A stretch of DNA of 64,000 bases from Paenibacillus sp. J2TS4 (GCF_018403245.1 NZ_BOSH01000001.1:372001-436000), one strand, 5' to 3'; numbered from the stretch's first letter, positions 42,717-51,270 are shown. A program made the numbers and translations. Notes: generated from the sequence alone by a model not told the origin.

Positions 42717-44818
42717 GCATACATCAGGAAAAGGAAATCGTAAGGGTCAAAGATTCCCAGATGCTTCGCAGGCTTCTTGCCTATGCGTTGCCGTATTGGA
42801 AGATGATTTTACTAGGCATTATTCTTGCGTTCTTAATCGTTGTGGCCGATCTGGCCCGCCCTTATCTTCTTAAGCTGACGATTGACGATCACATCAACGG
42901 AATCAACCATCCGATGATTAGCGTGACAGCGGAACACACGGATGAAATTCAAAGCTACGGGGAATTAATCCATGTGGATGGCGATGTTTATGTAAGGCTT
43001 TCCGATAAGCACAGGGAGGCAGAGCTTCCAGAAGGGGTACGTAAAAATCAAATTGTAACCGTCCAGGGGGAAGCCTTGCTTCTGGAGGGCTGGCTAAGTG
43101 GTCAAGGAAGAAAGGCTGAATTAACCGAGCGGGCCGGAGTCCCTTATGTTGTCTCTGAAGAGGGGGAACTTCAAGCCAAGCGACTGAGCGCAGAAGAGAT
43201 GAAGCAGTTCCGGCAGAATGATTATAAAGGCTTTATTATGATTGGGCTCTTGTTTCTGGGGGCAGTAGCTCTTGGCTCCCTTCTTACGTATGTCCAAGGG
43301 AACCTGCTGCAATATACCGGGCAGTCGATCATTTTTAACATTCGCCAGCAGCTGTTTAAGCATCTGAGCCGCATGTCCATGTCCTTCTTCGATCGGAACC
43401 CGTCCGGAAGAATCGTCGTAAGGGTAACACAGGATACAGAAGCATTGAACCAACTGTATTCCCAAGTGGTCGTCAATTTGGTCAAGGATGTTATCGTGGT
43501 AGTCGGAATTATCGTCATCATGCTGCAAATGAGCGTGGAGCTTTCTTTACTCGCTTTTGCGGTGCTTCCGTTTTTGGCTGTATTGACCTTCTGGTACCGG
43601 ATGGTTATCCGCAAAGGGCAGCGCAAGGCCAGATTGATTTTGTCCCGCTTGAATTCTTTTCTGGCAGAAAATTTATCAGGCATGCGGATTACTCAACTGT
43701 TCATTAGAGAGCGTCGTCAATGGGAGCAATTTGACCGGCACAATCAGGATTATTACCGGGCGGGGATGTTCAATTCAACCGTCAACTCCATCTTCCAGCC
43801 GGCCATCGGTTTTATTGGCAATCTAGCCATTGCACTGTTAGTCTGGTATGGGGGAATCAAGGTCATTGACGGCCATATTACGTTCGGTATCGTCTACGCA
43901 TTCACCCACTATATCCGACAATTTTTCCAGCCGCTCATGAGCTTGGCGGAGAAATATAACCAGATCCAGACCGCTATGGTTGGAGCGGAGCGGATTTTTG
44001 AAATGTTGGACGAGAAGCCTGCGATCGTCGATTCTCCCCAAGCCAAGCCGCTTGCCAAGCAGGTCAGGGGCGAAATCGAGTTCGACCATGTCTGGTTCGC
44101 TTACAACGAGGAAGAATGGGTGCTGAAGGACGTCAGCTTCAAAATCGAGCCGGGCCAGACGATTGCTTTCGTCGGAGCTACGGGAGCGGGCAAAAGCTCC
44201 ATCATTCAACTGATTAACCGATTCTATGATATTCAAAAAGGATCGATCAAGCTCGATGGGGTGGACATCCGCGACATTCCGCTGGATGATTTGCGCCAAA
44301 TGATAAGTATTGTCCAGCAAGACGTGTTTTTGTTTACAGGCGACATCGCTTCTAACATCCGATTGAATAATACGGACATTACCGACGAGCAGGTGCGTGA
44401 GGCCGCTCGAATGGTTCATCTCGATTCTTTCATTCGTACGCTGCCCCAAAGCTATTCGACACTGCTCGGGGAAAGGGGAATTACTCTGTCTCTCGGACAG
44501 AGGCAGCTGCTTTCTTTTGCGCGGGCCATTGCTTTCCGGCCCCAGATTCTTATATTGGATGAAGCGACCTCCAATATTGACACGGAGACGGAGATTGTTG
44601 TGCAGGATGCGCTTCACACTATTTCTAAAGGTCGCACGACGGTCATTGTAGCCCACCGGCTATCGACTATTCAGCATGCGGATCAAATTATCGTAATGCA
44701 TAAAGGCAAAGTGCGGGAAACCGGGAACCACTATCAATTGTTGGCGCAAAAAGGGTATTACTACCGTCTGTTCGAGCTGCAGTATAAAGAGCAGCACAAA
44801 GTCCGGCCCGCCCGATAA
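42713..44818 (+). CDS. yheH: heterodimeric ABC exporter half-transporter (YheH-like)
   Basis: The 701-residue partner has canonical Walker A (GATGAGKSS, 488-496) and Walker B (LILDEATSNID with D-E at 616-617), but a degenerate signature, LSLGQ at 592-596 instead of LSGGQ. Together with its partner's Asp this leaves one competent and one degenerate ATP site. An extracellular insertion of about 105 residues (63-170) lies between the first two helices, as in YheH. A perfect 8-bp dyad GTCCGGCC/GGCCGGAC spans its stop codon (44801-44829) without a T run. Likely drug or lipid export. Confidence 0.88.
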   Translation: MSIHQEKEIVRVKDSQMLRRLLAYALPYWKMILLGIILAFLIVVADLARPYLLKLTIDDHINGINHPMISVTAEHTDEIQSYGELIHVDGDVYVRLSDKHREAELPEGVRKNQIVTVQGEALLLEGWLSGQGRKAELTERAGVPYVVSEEGELQAKRLSAEEMKQFRQNDYKGFIMIGLLFLGAVALGSLLTYVQGNLLQYTGQSIIFNIRQQLFKHLSRMSMSFFDRNPSGRIVVRVTQDTEALNQLYSQVVVNLVKDVIVVVGIIVIMLQMSVELSLLAFAVLPFLAVLTFWYRMVIRKGQRKARLILSRLNSFLAENLSGMRITQLFIRERRQWEQFDRHNQDYYRAGMFNSTVNSIFQPAIGFIGNLAIALLVWYGGIKVIDGHITFGIVYAFTHYIRQFFQPLMSLAEKYNQIQTAMVGAERIFEMLDEKPAIVDSPQAKPLAKQVRGEIEFDHVWFAYNEEEWVLKDVSFKIEPGQTIAFVGATGAGKSSIIQLINRFYDIQKGSIKLDGVDIRDIPLDDLRQMISIVQQDVFLFTGDIASNIRLNNTDITDEQVREAARMVHLDSFIRTLPQSYSTLLGERGITLSLGQRQLLSFARAIAFRPQILILDEATSNIDTETEIVVQDALHTISKGRTTVIVAHRLSTIQHADQIIVMHKGKVRETGNHYQLLAQKGYYYRLFELQYKEQHKVRPAR

Positions 44819-44903
44819 GGCGGCCGGACCTCGGCATACGGTCAGCTTGATCTATCGGGTAGACCCCGGCTTACGGTTACCTATCAGCCAAAATGATGTA
44901 CTC

Positions 44904-45344
44904 CTACCGTCCCGTAGGTTGCGAGGCGTAAGGATAGGTATAATTGAGAGGCTCGTCGAATGTAATATAATTCAAGAAAATCATCAATAGGATATAGCGT
45001 CTTCCGGTCTGGGGATCGCTAAGGATAATATGATCCCGGCCGGCAGCTTCCAGACGTCCGCGAAATACTTTGGCGTTCCATTCTCTGTTGCCTTCGAAAG
45101 TCATGTATACCGTCGCTATTTTGCCAAGGTTGAGCCTTAGTATGTTTTCGATGTAAGATTCTTCTCTCCCCGGGGTCGGAATGGGTGTACCCGTTGCCGT
45201 AAGCGTCATCCCGGATGGGATGGAGGGCGGGATCGACTGAGCGGCCCCCACATTGCCGGCAGGGTACATAGCTGTAGGGGAAGTTTTGGCTCCGGCGGTC
45301 GGGTAAGCGTAAGACTGGAAATTGCGAAATGAATTACAAGTCAT
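44904..45344 (-). CDS. gerQ: spore coat protein GerQ
   Basis: GerQ anchors the cortex hydrolase CwlJ in the coat; in Bacillus the two need each other for localisation. The 146-residue protein has a low-complexity Pro/Ser/Thr/Ala-rich N-terminus and a conserved C-terminal domain (SYIENILRLNLGKIATVYMTFEGNREWNAKVF in sense, and GRDHIILSDPQTGRRYILLMIFLNYITFDEPLNY). I chose ATG 45344, 11 bases after AAGGAGG; the TTG at 45365 lies in that site. cwlJ is directly upstream, 31 bp away on the same strand. Confidence 0.93.
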   Translation of the reverse strand: MTCNSFRNFQSYAYPTAGAKTSPTAMYPAGNVGAAQSIPPSIPSGMTLTATGTPIPTPGREESYIENILRLNLGKIATVYMTFEGNREWNAKVFRGRLEAAGRDHIILSDPQTGRRYILLMIFLNYITFDEPLNYTYPYASQPTGR

Positions 45345-45375
45345 TCTGATTCTTTCCTCCTTCAATAGGATTTAA

Positions 45376-45807
45376 CTAATAAACTTGAGGGCAGTCCTGA
45401 GCGGTAGGGATAAAGAAACAATGGGCCTTGAAGCGACCCGAATTCACTTGATTATACCAAGTGCCAGGACAGTCTCCGGTTGGCCGGAAAAACCATAATG
45501 CATTGGATGCGGGATGAAATCGCTCCCCTTTGATCACTCTATTGGCTAACCGGATGTCCTGCTGGCGGGCAGGCTGGTAGAAATACCCTTTTATTGTCGC
45601 TTCGAAGCCGCCGGGTCTTTGAAAGACCATTTGTTCAAGGTTGCGAATATTTTTAAAGTCAAGACAATCGGCAAGCACCCGATTTACGCCGACATTACCT
45701 ACCATAAGCATCCCGAGCTCACCTTCTCCTTCTGCCTCCGCTCTCATTAGACGGGCTAACAGCCTGGTATGCTGGGAATTAGTTTGAAGGACGGGCAAAC
45801 CATTCAC
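45376..45807 (-). CDS. cwlJ: cell wall hydrolase CwlJ (spore germination)
   Basis: CwlJ degrades the spore cortex during germination. The 143-residue protein has the hydrolase_2 domain: LLARLMRAEAEGEGELGMLMVGNVGVNRVLADC at the start with the catalytic glutamate in RAEAEGEG, then VFQRPGGFEA and ALWFFRPTGDCPGTWYNQ near the end. The start is GTG 45807, because the nearest ATG is out of frame; GGAAGG is close to it. It precedes gerQ, its partner. A mother-cell sigma-E-type promoter is expected but I found only a weak match (CATAGT). Confidence 0.93.
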   Translation of the reverse strand: MNGLPVLQTNSQHTRLLARLMRAEAEGEGELGMLMVGNVGVNRVLADCLDFKNIRNLEQMVFQRPGGFEATIKGYFYQPARQQDIRLANRVIKGERFHPASNALWFFRPTGDCPGTWYNQVNSGRFKAHCFFIPTAQDCPQVY

Positions 45808-46006
45808 TTCCTTCCATAGGGACTATGCTGAAATAGGCGGGAGCCTTTAATCATAGTCTATAGAGCAGCGGGGCTTTTGGTGAGTCGTCCCTCAAAAAAA
45901 CAGTTTGCGACAATATTTTGAATTGTGAGCGCTATTCGTTGTAATTAGAACGGCACATTGTTATTATTAAGAGTGATGTTGAAAAGTAGGAGGGGTAGAA
46001 GCTGCT

Positions 46007-46942
46007 GTGAACAATCCGGTAAGTTATACCAATACAGTAGAATCGACGGAAAATACAGATAAAGTCGAAGTTCGTCCCGCCACGTGGAAGGACTTCTTGA
46101 ATGTTGCTAAGCCCGGCATTCTGTTTTCTAACTCGATTACAACGTTCGGCGGATTCTGGCTGGCCTCTCAAGGCAATATCCAATGGACTACGATGATTTT
46201 CGTTTTACTGGGAACAGTGCTGACCATGGCGTCCGGCTGTGTCCTTAACAATTATTTGGATCGCGATCTGGATATCAAAATGGCACGAACGAAGAAAAGA
46301 GCGCTGCCATCCGGAGTACTGCAGCCTACCACGGTACTGGTCTACGGTATTATTCTCGGTGTATTAGGTTTAAGCGTGCTTGCGCTGCTGATTAATCCGT
46401 TATCTGCTCTGCTCGGACTGCTTGGTTTGTTCGGTTATGTGTGGATCTATACGGCCTGGCTTAAGCGCACCTCGGTTTGGAATACGACCGTTGGGGCGAT
46501 ATTCGGGGCAGTTCCGCCGGTTATCGGTTATGTGGCCGTCGCAGAGACGTTGGATATTAACGCGCTTATTCTGTTCGGCATTCTGTTCTTTTGGCAGCCT
46601 CCTCATTTCTGGGCTCTCGGCATTCGCCGCGTGGAAGACTATCGTGAAGCCGGATATCAGATGCTGCCGGTAGTAAAAGGCACCTATCAAACAAAGCTCA
46701 GCATAATGAGATACGTCGTTCCGCTTGTGCCAACCTCAATGCTGTTGTACTTTACGAACAGTGTTGGAGTCATTTATTTCGTTGCCTCGGCGGTTCTCGG
46801 ATTGATATGGGTGTTCATGTGTATGCAAGGGTTTAAGGCGAAGGATGAAACGCTGTGGGCTAAAAAAGTGTTTGTCTTCTCCATCAATTATTTGACCTTG
46901 CTTTTCATTATTATGATCATCGATACCGTTGTTGCCAAATAA
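46007..46942 (+). CDS. ctaB: protoheme IX farnesyltransferase (heme O synthase) CtaB
   Basis: CtaB attaches farnesyl to protoheme to make heme O, the precursor of heme A in cytochrome oxidases. The 311-residue UbiA-type membrane protein has about nine helices and the polyprenyl-binding motif CVLNNYLDRDLDIKMARTKKR near residue 82; a second Asp-rich stretch is RRVEDYREAGYQM. The start is GTG 46007 with AGGAGGGG upstream at a long spacing (about 12 bases). The gene is followed by a terminator and then by sco, the copper chaperone for the same oxidase. Confidence 0.95.
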   Translation: MNNPVSYTNTVESTENTDKVEVRPATWKDFLNVAKPGILFSNSITTFGGFWLASQGNIQWTTMIFVLLGTVLTMASGCVLNNYLDRDLDIKMARTKKRALPSGVLQPTTVLVYGIILGVLGLSVLALLINPLSALLGLLGLFGYVWIYTAWLKRTSVWNTTVGAIFGAVPPVIGYVAVAETLDINALILFGILFFWQPPHFWALGIRRVEDYREAGYQMLPVVKGTYQTKLSIMRYVVPLVPTSMLLYFTNSVGVIYFVASAVLGLIWVFMCMQGFKAKDETLWAKKVFVFSINYLTLLFIIMIIDTVVAK

Positions 46943-46947
46943 GATTC

Positions 46948-46979
46948 AATCCCATGTCTATCATGGGATTCCTTTTTTT
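46948..46979 (+). terminator. terminator of ctaB
   Basis: Stem AATCCCATG / CATGGGATT with a 5-base loop, followed by CC and T's (CCTTTTTTT). Confidence 0.88.
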
Positions 46980-47000
46980 AGCGAGGTCCTGGAAGTGTGC

Positions 47001-47011
47001 GGGGGGGGGGG
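47001..47011 (+). other. 11-base poly-G tract upstream of sco
   Basis: Eleven consecutive G's lie in the 100-bp gap between the ctaB terminator and the sco gene, 71 bp before its start. Homopolymer tracts of this length change by slippage and can alter promoter strength. The true length may also be affected by sequencing. Confidence 0.6.
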
Positions 47012-47081
47012 CTTGTGCACCTGACGTCTTTTAATTCGTCATACTTCCGGATTTTGGAGGATTTATGGGGGGAGAATAGCA

Positions 47082-47696
47082 GTGAGCACATTTCTGTCTA
47101 AGCATTGGTTTAAGCTTGTTACGGTAGTATTGCTGGCGATTATTATTGCTCTAATAGTCAATCAACTAAATAAACCGGAGATTACGAAATTTACCGTTAA
47201 TCAGGAAGCAACCGATTTTACTCTTGAAAATATCGATGGACGCCAGGTGTCTCTTCAAGAGACGGACGGCAAAGTTCGGATCGTCTATTTCTTCTTTTCT
47301 TTCTGTCCGGACGTTTGTCCTCCGACCACCTTCAAGCTGTCCCAGGTTCAGGAAATATTGCAGAAGAAGAACGCTTTTGGAACAAAGGCAGCGTTCTATT
47401 CGGTGTCGTTCGATTCCGAACGGGATACGAGAGAAAGACTTAACGAATTTGCCAGCTATTATAATCCGGACCCGGAATCGTGGTTCTTCCTGCGCGGGGA
47501 TGATGAGGAAGCGATGAAGGATTTGGCTTACCAATATAAAATCGGCGTTCAGAAGGATAAGAATGGAAACTTCATGCATTCGAATGTTTTTGTCCTCGTA
47601 GACAAGCAGGGGAACATCCGCCACTTCTATTTGGTTGACGACGATTTGACTCCGGAAAGGATCGCCAACGACATACTCGCTCTGAGTAATGAATAG
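47082..47696 (+). CDS. sco: SCO1/SenC family copper chaperone
   Basis: Sco delivers copper to, or reduces cysteines of, the CuA site of cytochrome oxidase. The 204-residue protein is membrane-anchored by one N-terminal segment (VTVVLLAIIIALIV) with a thioredoxin-fold domain outside. The copper-binding CPDVC motif is C75 and C79, and the third ligand is H166 in NFMHSNVFVL. The start GTG 47082 has GGGGGGAG upstream. It follows ctaB, forming a heme-A/oxidase assembly pair. The neighbouring AEC gene starts 16 bp later. Confidence 0.93.
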   Translation: MSTFLSKHWFKLVTVVLLAIIIALIVNQLNKPEITKFTVNQEATDFTLENIDGRQVSLQETDGKVRIVYFFFSFCPDVCPPTTFKLSQVQEILQKKNAFGTKAAFYSVSFDSERDTRERLNEFASYYNPDPESWFFLRGDDEEAMKDLAYQYKIGVQKDKNGNFMHSNVFVLVDKQGNIRHFYLVDDDLTPERIANDILALSNE

Positions 47697-47712
47697 TTGA
47701 GCGGGCACACTC

Positions 47713-48636
47713 ATGGAATATTTTATTTATATATTACTGAATAACATCATTCCCCTGTCGATTTTGATAGGAATAGGCGCTCTTCTGCATTTCTTTTTTA
47801 AGTTAGATATTAAAACCTTGTCTAAATTGAATTTTTATTTATTTTCACCAGCGGTCATTTTTAAAATGCTGTACGAGTCCGAAATTTCGCTTGCGATATT
47901 GCTTCAGGTGCTGCTTTTTTTTGCTGTCTTCATTATTCTATTATTTTTACTCGTCGAGCTGGTTATAAGAATTCGGCAGTATAAAGGAAATATGAAAACC
48001 GCTATGCGGAACAGCGTTATTTTTTACAACAGCGCCAACTATGCGATTCCGTTGAATCAGCTCGTTTTTATAGGCGACGCTTTTACGCTGTCCATCCAGA
48101 TTATCATCATGATGATGCAAAGTCTGCTGCCTAATACGTATGGAATTTACAGTGTTAACGCAAACAAAAGCGACCGGAGGGACATTATTCGTAAAATTAT
48201 GTCGCTCCCCGTCATTTATGTTATTCCTCTCGGTTTTCTGATGAGAGGGTTCGAGATTCCAATTCCTGACGCGATTTATCAGCCGATCAATTATGTGTCC
48301 AATGCTTTTATTGCCACCGCGCTAATAACGTTGGGGGTACAGCTCGGCAGTATGAAATGGCAGCTCAAGCTGTCGGATGTCGTCTTATCCAATACGCTGC
48401 GTTTACTGGTCGCTCCAGCCCTTGGCTTCGGCGTTGTCTGGCTTCTCGGCATTAAAGGGATGATGGCCCAAGCGCTTGTTCTCTCCTGTGCCGTGCCGAC
48501 CTCGCTTAGCAGCGTTCTGCTGGCGGTGGAATTTGATAACGAGCCGGAGTTTTCTTCCCAGGCCGTGTTCTCTTCTACCGTGTTTAGTATTTTTACCGTC
48601 ACTCTAGTTATTTACTTGCTTCAATTCATTCCGTAA
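47713..48636 (+). CDS. AEC family (auxin efflux carrier-type) transporter
   Basis: This 307-residue protein has about ten hydrophobic segments arranged in two halves and matches the AEC/BASS-like family of carboxylate or auxin-type carriers (PF03547). Signature stretches are FKLDIKTLSKLNFYLFSPAVIFKM in the first half, MRNSVIFYNSANYAIPL and the C-terminal CAVPTSLSSVLLAVEFDNEPEFSSQAVFSSTVFS-type block. In bacteria, members export or import malate and other acids. The substrate here is unknown. The last 11 bp overlap the convergent Toprim gene. Confidence 0.88.
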   Translation: MEYFIYILLNNIIPLSILIGIGALLHFFFKLDIKTLSKLNFYLFSPAVIFKMLYESEISLAILLQVLLFFAVFIILLFLLVELVIRIRQYKGNMKTAMRNSVIFYNSANYAIPLNQLVFIGDAFTLSIQIIIMMMQSLLPNTYGIYSVNANKSDRRDIIRKIMSLPVIYVIPLGFLMRGFEIPIPDAIYQPINYVSNAFIATALITLGVQLGSMKWQLKLSDVVLSNTLRLLVAPALGFGVVWLLGIKGMMAQALVLSCAVPTSLSSVLLAVEFDNEPEFSSQAVFSSTVFSIFTVTLVIYLLQFIP

Positions 48637-48985
48637 TCGAAGGCAGCGCCGGCGAGGGGTAAATGATATATTCCTCCAGGCCTGCCTTTTCCAATTGTTG
48701 TATTAAATATTCCTCCGGTGTCCCCTCTACACCCGCATAGCCTCTTCTGGTGTACATTTGCTCCGCATCGGGAAAAGTGTCGCTAAGCAGCGCCCGTATT
48801 TTTTTGCCGGACGGATCGTTATCGGTAAAAATAAAGACAGGGATATCGCCGATCTTCTTCTTTAAACGGGCGAGAGATTCCGTTCCCGGGGTTCCATAGG
48901 AGCATAAAATTCCGACATTCTCGTCAAGAAGCCGTCTTAGACGGCTGCGATCGTTCTTTCCTTCGACAATGATAGCTAACAGCAT
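48626..48985 (-). CDS. small Toprim-domain protein
   Basis: This 119-residue protein is a stand-alone Toprim domain: the glutamate in IIVEGKNDRSRLRRLL at residue 8 and D-x-D in FIFTDNDPSGKKIR bind Mg2+. Toprim occurs in primases, topoisomerases and RNase M5; this one is near the size of the small RNase M5-like and DUF-type members, but the specific function cannot be read. AGGAGGTAA precedes the ATG. Its 3' end overlaps the AEC gene by 11 bp. Confidence 0.8.
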   Translation of the reverse strand: MLLAIIVEGKNDRSRLRRLLDENVGILCSYGTPGTESLARLKKKIGDIPVFIFTDNDPSGKKIRALLSDTFPDAEQMYTRRGYAGVEGTPEEYLIQQLEKAGLEEYIIYPSPALPSITE

Positions 48986-49182
48986 ATTTACCTCCTGGCG
49001 AGTCCTTTATGATAGACATTGCGATCTCGAGTGATGCCGATCTCTCCATTGATTCTCTCTAACCTTTAATGATAAGCCTTTTCTCTATCGTAGCAATTTT
49101 CTTAAAGTTTTGCATTCTGAATGATCTGGCGAATAAATCCAATAACCCTTACAATAAAAAGAGTTAAAAAGGAGGAGCTGAA
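48986..49182. other. intergenic region before the thuA remnant
   Basis: AT-rich 197-bp stretch without a gene; only the AAAGGAGGAG site of the thuA remnant at its right end is notable. Confidence 0.4.
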
Positions 49183-49329
49183 GATGAGCATTCGCGTAAC
49201 GATCTGGAACGAATTCGTCCATGAGAGGAAGCACGCAGACGTGGCGGCAATTTATCCACAGGGCATAACAGCGGAGTGACGTATCGCCGAGGACCGTGAC
49301 GTAAGGAACAGGTGCCTCCTGCATTAATA
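49183..49329 (+). pseudogene. thuA: remnant of a ThuA-type (trehalose utilisation) gene
   Basis: ATG 49183, with AAAGGAGGAG upstream, opens a frame of 31 codons whose sequence [20 protein letters not shown] matches the ThuA start, then GI-TAE and a TGA at 49276-49278. In the same frame beyond the stop RIAEDRDVRN continues the ThuA pattern for about ten residues before the frame closes for good. The remaining ~200 residues of a ThuA protein are not present; unrelated genes follow. So it is a 5' fragment, with initiation signals intact and the rest deleted. Confidence 0.65.
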
Positions 49330-49358
49330 AAAAAAAGCGACTTGAACGTTCAAGTCGC
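49329..49358 (-). terminator. perfect 22-bp palindromic terminator
   Basis: GCGACTTGAAC-GTTCAAGTCGC (49337-49358) is a perfect palindrome followed on the minus strand by eight T's. It lies 38 bp after the stop of the YjcZ-like micropeptide gene and ends its transcript. Confidence 0.85.
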
Positions 49359-49395
49359 AAATCTTTGGGAGGAGTATGGATTATGAAAAAATCCA

Positions 49396-49506
49396 TCAAA
49401 TAAAAGCGCAGGAAACAATGACCAATAAGATGAACAGAACGAGAATTGTACCTATTGAAGTCCAGAATCCGAATTCTGGAGAAACAACGCCGCCCACTTG
49501 CTGCAC
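49396..49506 (-). CDS. YjcZ-like sporulation micropeptide (36 aa)
   Basis: GTG 49506, with GGAAAGGG-type sequence before it, opens a 36-residue peptide. It ends in a single hydrophobic segment (TSIGTILVLFILLVIVSCAF) after a Gly/Val/Ser-rich polar part. This is the YjcZ/YjcM family pattern (a short glycine-rich head, then LVLFILLVIVG). These peptides are produced during sporulation in Bacillales. The strong terminator immediately after the stop supports a real gene. Confidence 0.7.
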   Translation of the reverse strand: MQQVGGVVSPEFGFWTSIGTILVLFILLVIVSCAFI

Positions 49507-49546
49507 CCCTTTCCGCCTCTAAAGTCACCGACAATAATAGAGGTTG

Positions 49547-49750
49547 TTCAAAAAGTCCCCTTTTGATCACGAAGGATGCCAAGAAGCGGTTTCGACATCG
49601 AACCTTGCACTCACCTTCGAAAAGCTTAGGCTTACGAAGTTATGTTTCCTCCGGAAACATTTTAGGTGCTCATGTAGGTTTGCCTACACTCCGCTCCTCC
49701 TTCTTCAGCTTCGCACAATCTTCTCGGTGCTGAAAAGTTGACTTTTTGAA
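49547..49750. mobile_element. MITE-like element with 11-bp terminal inverted repeats
   Basis: The 204-bp element is bounded by TTCAAAAAGTC (49547-49557) and GACTTTTTGAA (49740-49750), a perfect 11-bp inverted repeat. The inside carries further dyads, such as TGTTTCC/GGAAACA around TCC and CTTCG...CGAAG, and no reading frame of credible length. There is no evident target duplication. Such short, non-coding inverted-repeat elements are typical of MITEs or other dispersed repeats in Paenibacillus-like genomes. It sits in a gene-free stretch between the YjcZ-like gene and an MFS gene. Confidence 0.65.
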
Positions 49751-49895
49751 CTCTCATTAACAGTTTATGTAGGGAAATAGCCCGCGTCTGTGCAAGTACC
49801 CAGACGGACAGAAAATAGGTAAATATCCCGGGTATCCGGTAACGGGATGGAACCATTACGTCCCGCCGACCGAAAGTATAGAGTAAGCCAGGCCT

Positions 49896-51032
49896 CTATG
49901 TACTGATCGCCGGACGAATTCGGCCTAAGGGCAATAAAGTGATCCCCAGCATTAGCGCCAGGAAGGCAATGAAATAAGGAGAAATCTGAAGACGAAGCTG
50001 TCCAGCGAGAATCGGGCCTAAAAAAGCTCCAATGGAAAACGCGATGGAAAGCAGCGAGAACGCTCGGCCATATCGGCTGCTGCTCGTAATATTCGCGAGC
50101 AAGGTGGAGATGGAAGGAAGGATGATCCCTTTCGCCATTCCAATCAGAAATAAGGACGCATAGAGGGGAAGGGACCAATTAACCGACAGGCCAAAAAAAA
50201 TCAAAGCTAATCCAAAGCAGCCCAATATCGTCCGATTATAAGCGGAATAGCGGTTAAGAAATAAAAGGCTGAGGGTGCATAAGGCCCCCAGGCTGACCAT
50301 CGAAAAAAGTACACCGGAGTTTAGAATCGAATCTTGAACAGATTGAAGCAGGGGCAGTTCAAAAAATAAAATGCCTTGCGCGAAGGACATGCCTAACGGA
50401 ATCAAGAAGAATAGCCAAGGGATCGGTTGAGAAGTTGGCTCCGCTCTAACCGCAGACAATTCAGCTTTATTGTATTCTCGGGTCACTACAGGCTCCTTAA
50501 GGCTAAAGATCGCCAGTAATCCCGTCGCCATCAATCCCCAGCCCAGTATAGAGAATGAGGTCGCAAACCCGAGCTTGGCAACGAGAACCGCGCCGGCTGC
50601 GGGAGAGACGACGGAGGCCAAAGTATGGACGAGACCGTTGCCCGACATCAATTTGCCTTGATGGATTTGATCCCGGGCAATTTTGGCCAGCATCGCCAGA
50701 CAGGCTGGAGACAGGAAGGCCAGCACGAAGCCGCTGATGGAACGGATGAACAGCAATTCCCACGGATCGGTTACGCGCGCTTGAAAAATAAGCAGCAGAC
50801 CGGCGGCAATCAGGCTGATGACGAGAAATTTTTTGCTGCCGTACCGATCGACTCCATACCCAGCCAGAAGGTTGCCGGGCAGATGTGTAATGGAGTAGAC
50901 TCCCAGAATAAGACCGATAAACGATGGAGTTGCCCCTAGGGATAAAGCGAACGGGGACAAAATAGGATACTGGGCGTGAAGATCAAAAAAGGCGACAAAA
51001 ATAAATAAATACAGCCATACGGCCGTTTTCAT
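49896..51032 (-). CDS. MFS transporter
   Basis: This 378-residue protein has about twelve hydrophobic segments and the MFS signature between helices 2 and 3 (LAGYGVDRYGSKKFLVISL). The N-terminal half also has the helix-1 FFDLHAQYPILSPFALSLG pattern of the drug-efflux or sugar-phosphate branches. The substrate is unknown. I chose ATG 51032, preceded by AGGGGGTGG at eight bases; the upstream ATG 51056 adds eight residues without a site. No regulator is adjacent. Confidence 0.88.
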   Translation of the reverse strand: MKTAVWLYLFIFVAFFDLHAQYPILSPFALSLGATPSFIGLILGVYSITHLPGNLLAGYGVDRYGSKKFLVISLIAAGLLLIFQARVTDPWELLFIRSISGFVLAFLSPACLAMLAKIARDQIHQGKLMSGNGLVHTLASVVSPAAGAVLVAKLGFATSFSILGWGLMATGLLAIFSLKEPVVTREYNKAELSAVRAEPTSQPIPWLFFLIPLGMSFAQGILFFELPLLQSVQDSILNSGVLFSMVSLGALCTLSLLFLNRYSAYNRTILGCFGLALIFFGLSVNWSLPLYASLFLIGMAKGIILPSISTLLANITSSSRYGRAFSLLSIAFSIGAFLGPILAGQLRLQISPYFIAFLALMLGITLLPLGRIRPAIST

Positions 51033-51123
51033 GGAAAGCCACCCCCTGGATTTCATAATGGCACGTCTCCCTTTAGATTTACGCTGCTTGTCATAAACAT
51101 ATGCCCAAATGGAGGGGAGTTAT

Positions 51124-51270
51124 ATGGACGGATGGATGATCCTCTTGCTTGTTGCTATCGCCCTGATAGCTTTATGGCGATGGAAACGAACCTACTCCAG
51201 TGCTCGTATTAATAGGGAAGAAGAGATTCGCAAGAAGCTGGAGGAGCTGAGGAAGAAAAGAGATGAATAA
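51124..51270 (+). CDS. 48-aa membrane micropeptide with charged tail
   Basis: ATG 51124 follows GGAGGGGAG. The peptide has one membrane segment (WMILLLVAIALIALWRW) and then a long basic/acidic helix (REEEIRKKLEELRKK). It resembles many small single-span proteins of Firmicutes of unknown function. It is 60 bp upstream of the larger membrane-anchored protein at 51331, on the same strand. Confidence 0.65.
   Translation: MDGWMILLLVAIALIALWRWKRTYSSARINREEEIRKKLEELRKKRDE

Noticed and set aside
45921..45937. Sequence resembling half of a lac operator / cre site (AATTGTGAGCGCTATTC) upstream of ctaB
   Set aside because: Only one half matches, three conserved cre positions differ, and no sugar gene is controlled from it.
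49085..49582. 165-aa minus-strand frame over the thuA remnant and MITE-like element
   Set aside because: No start signal; it runs across the MITE end, a terminator palindrome and unrelated pieces.
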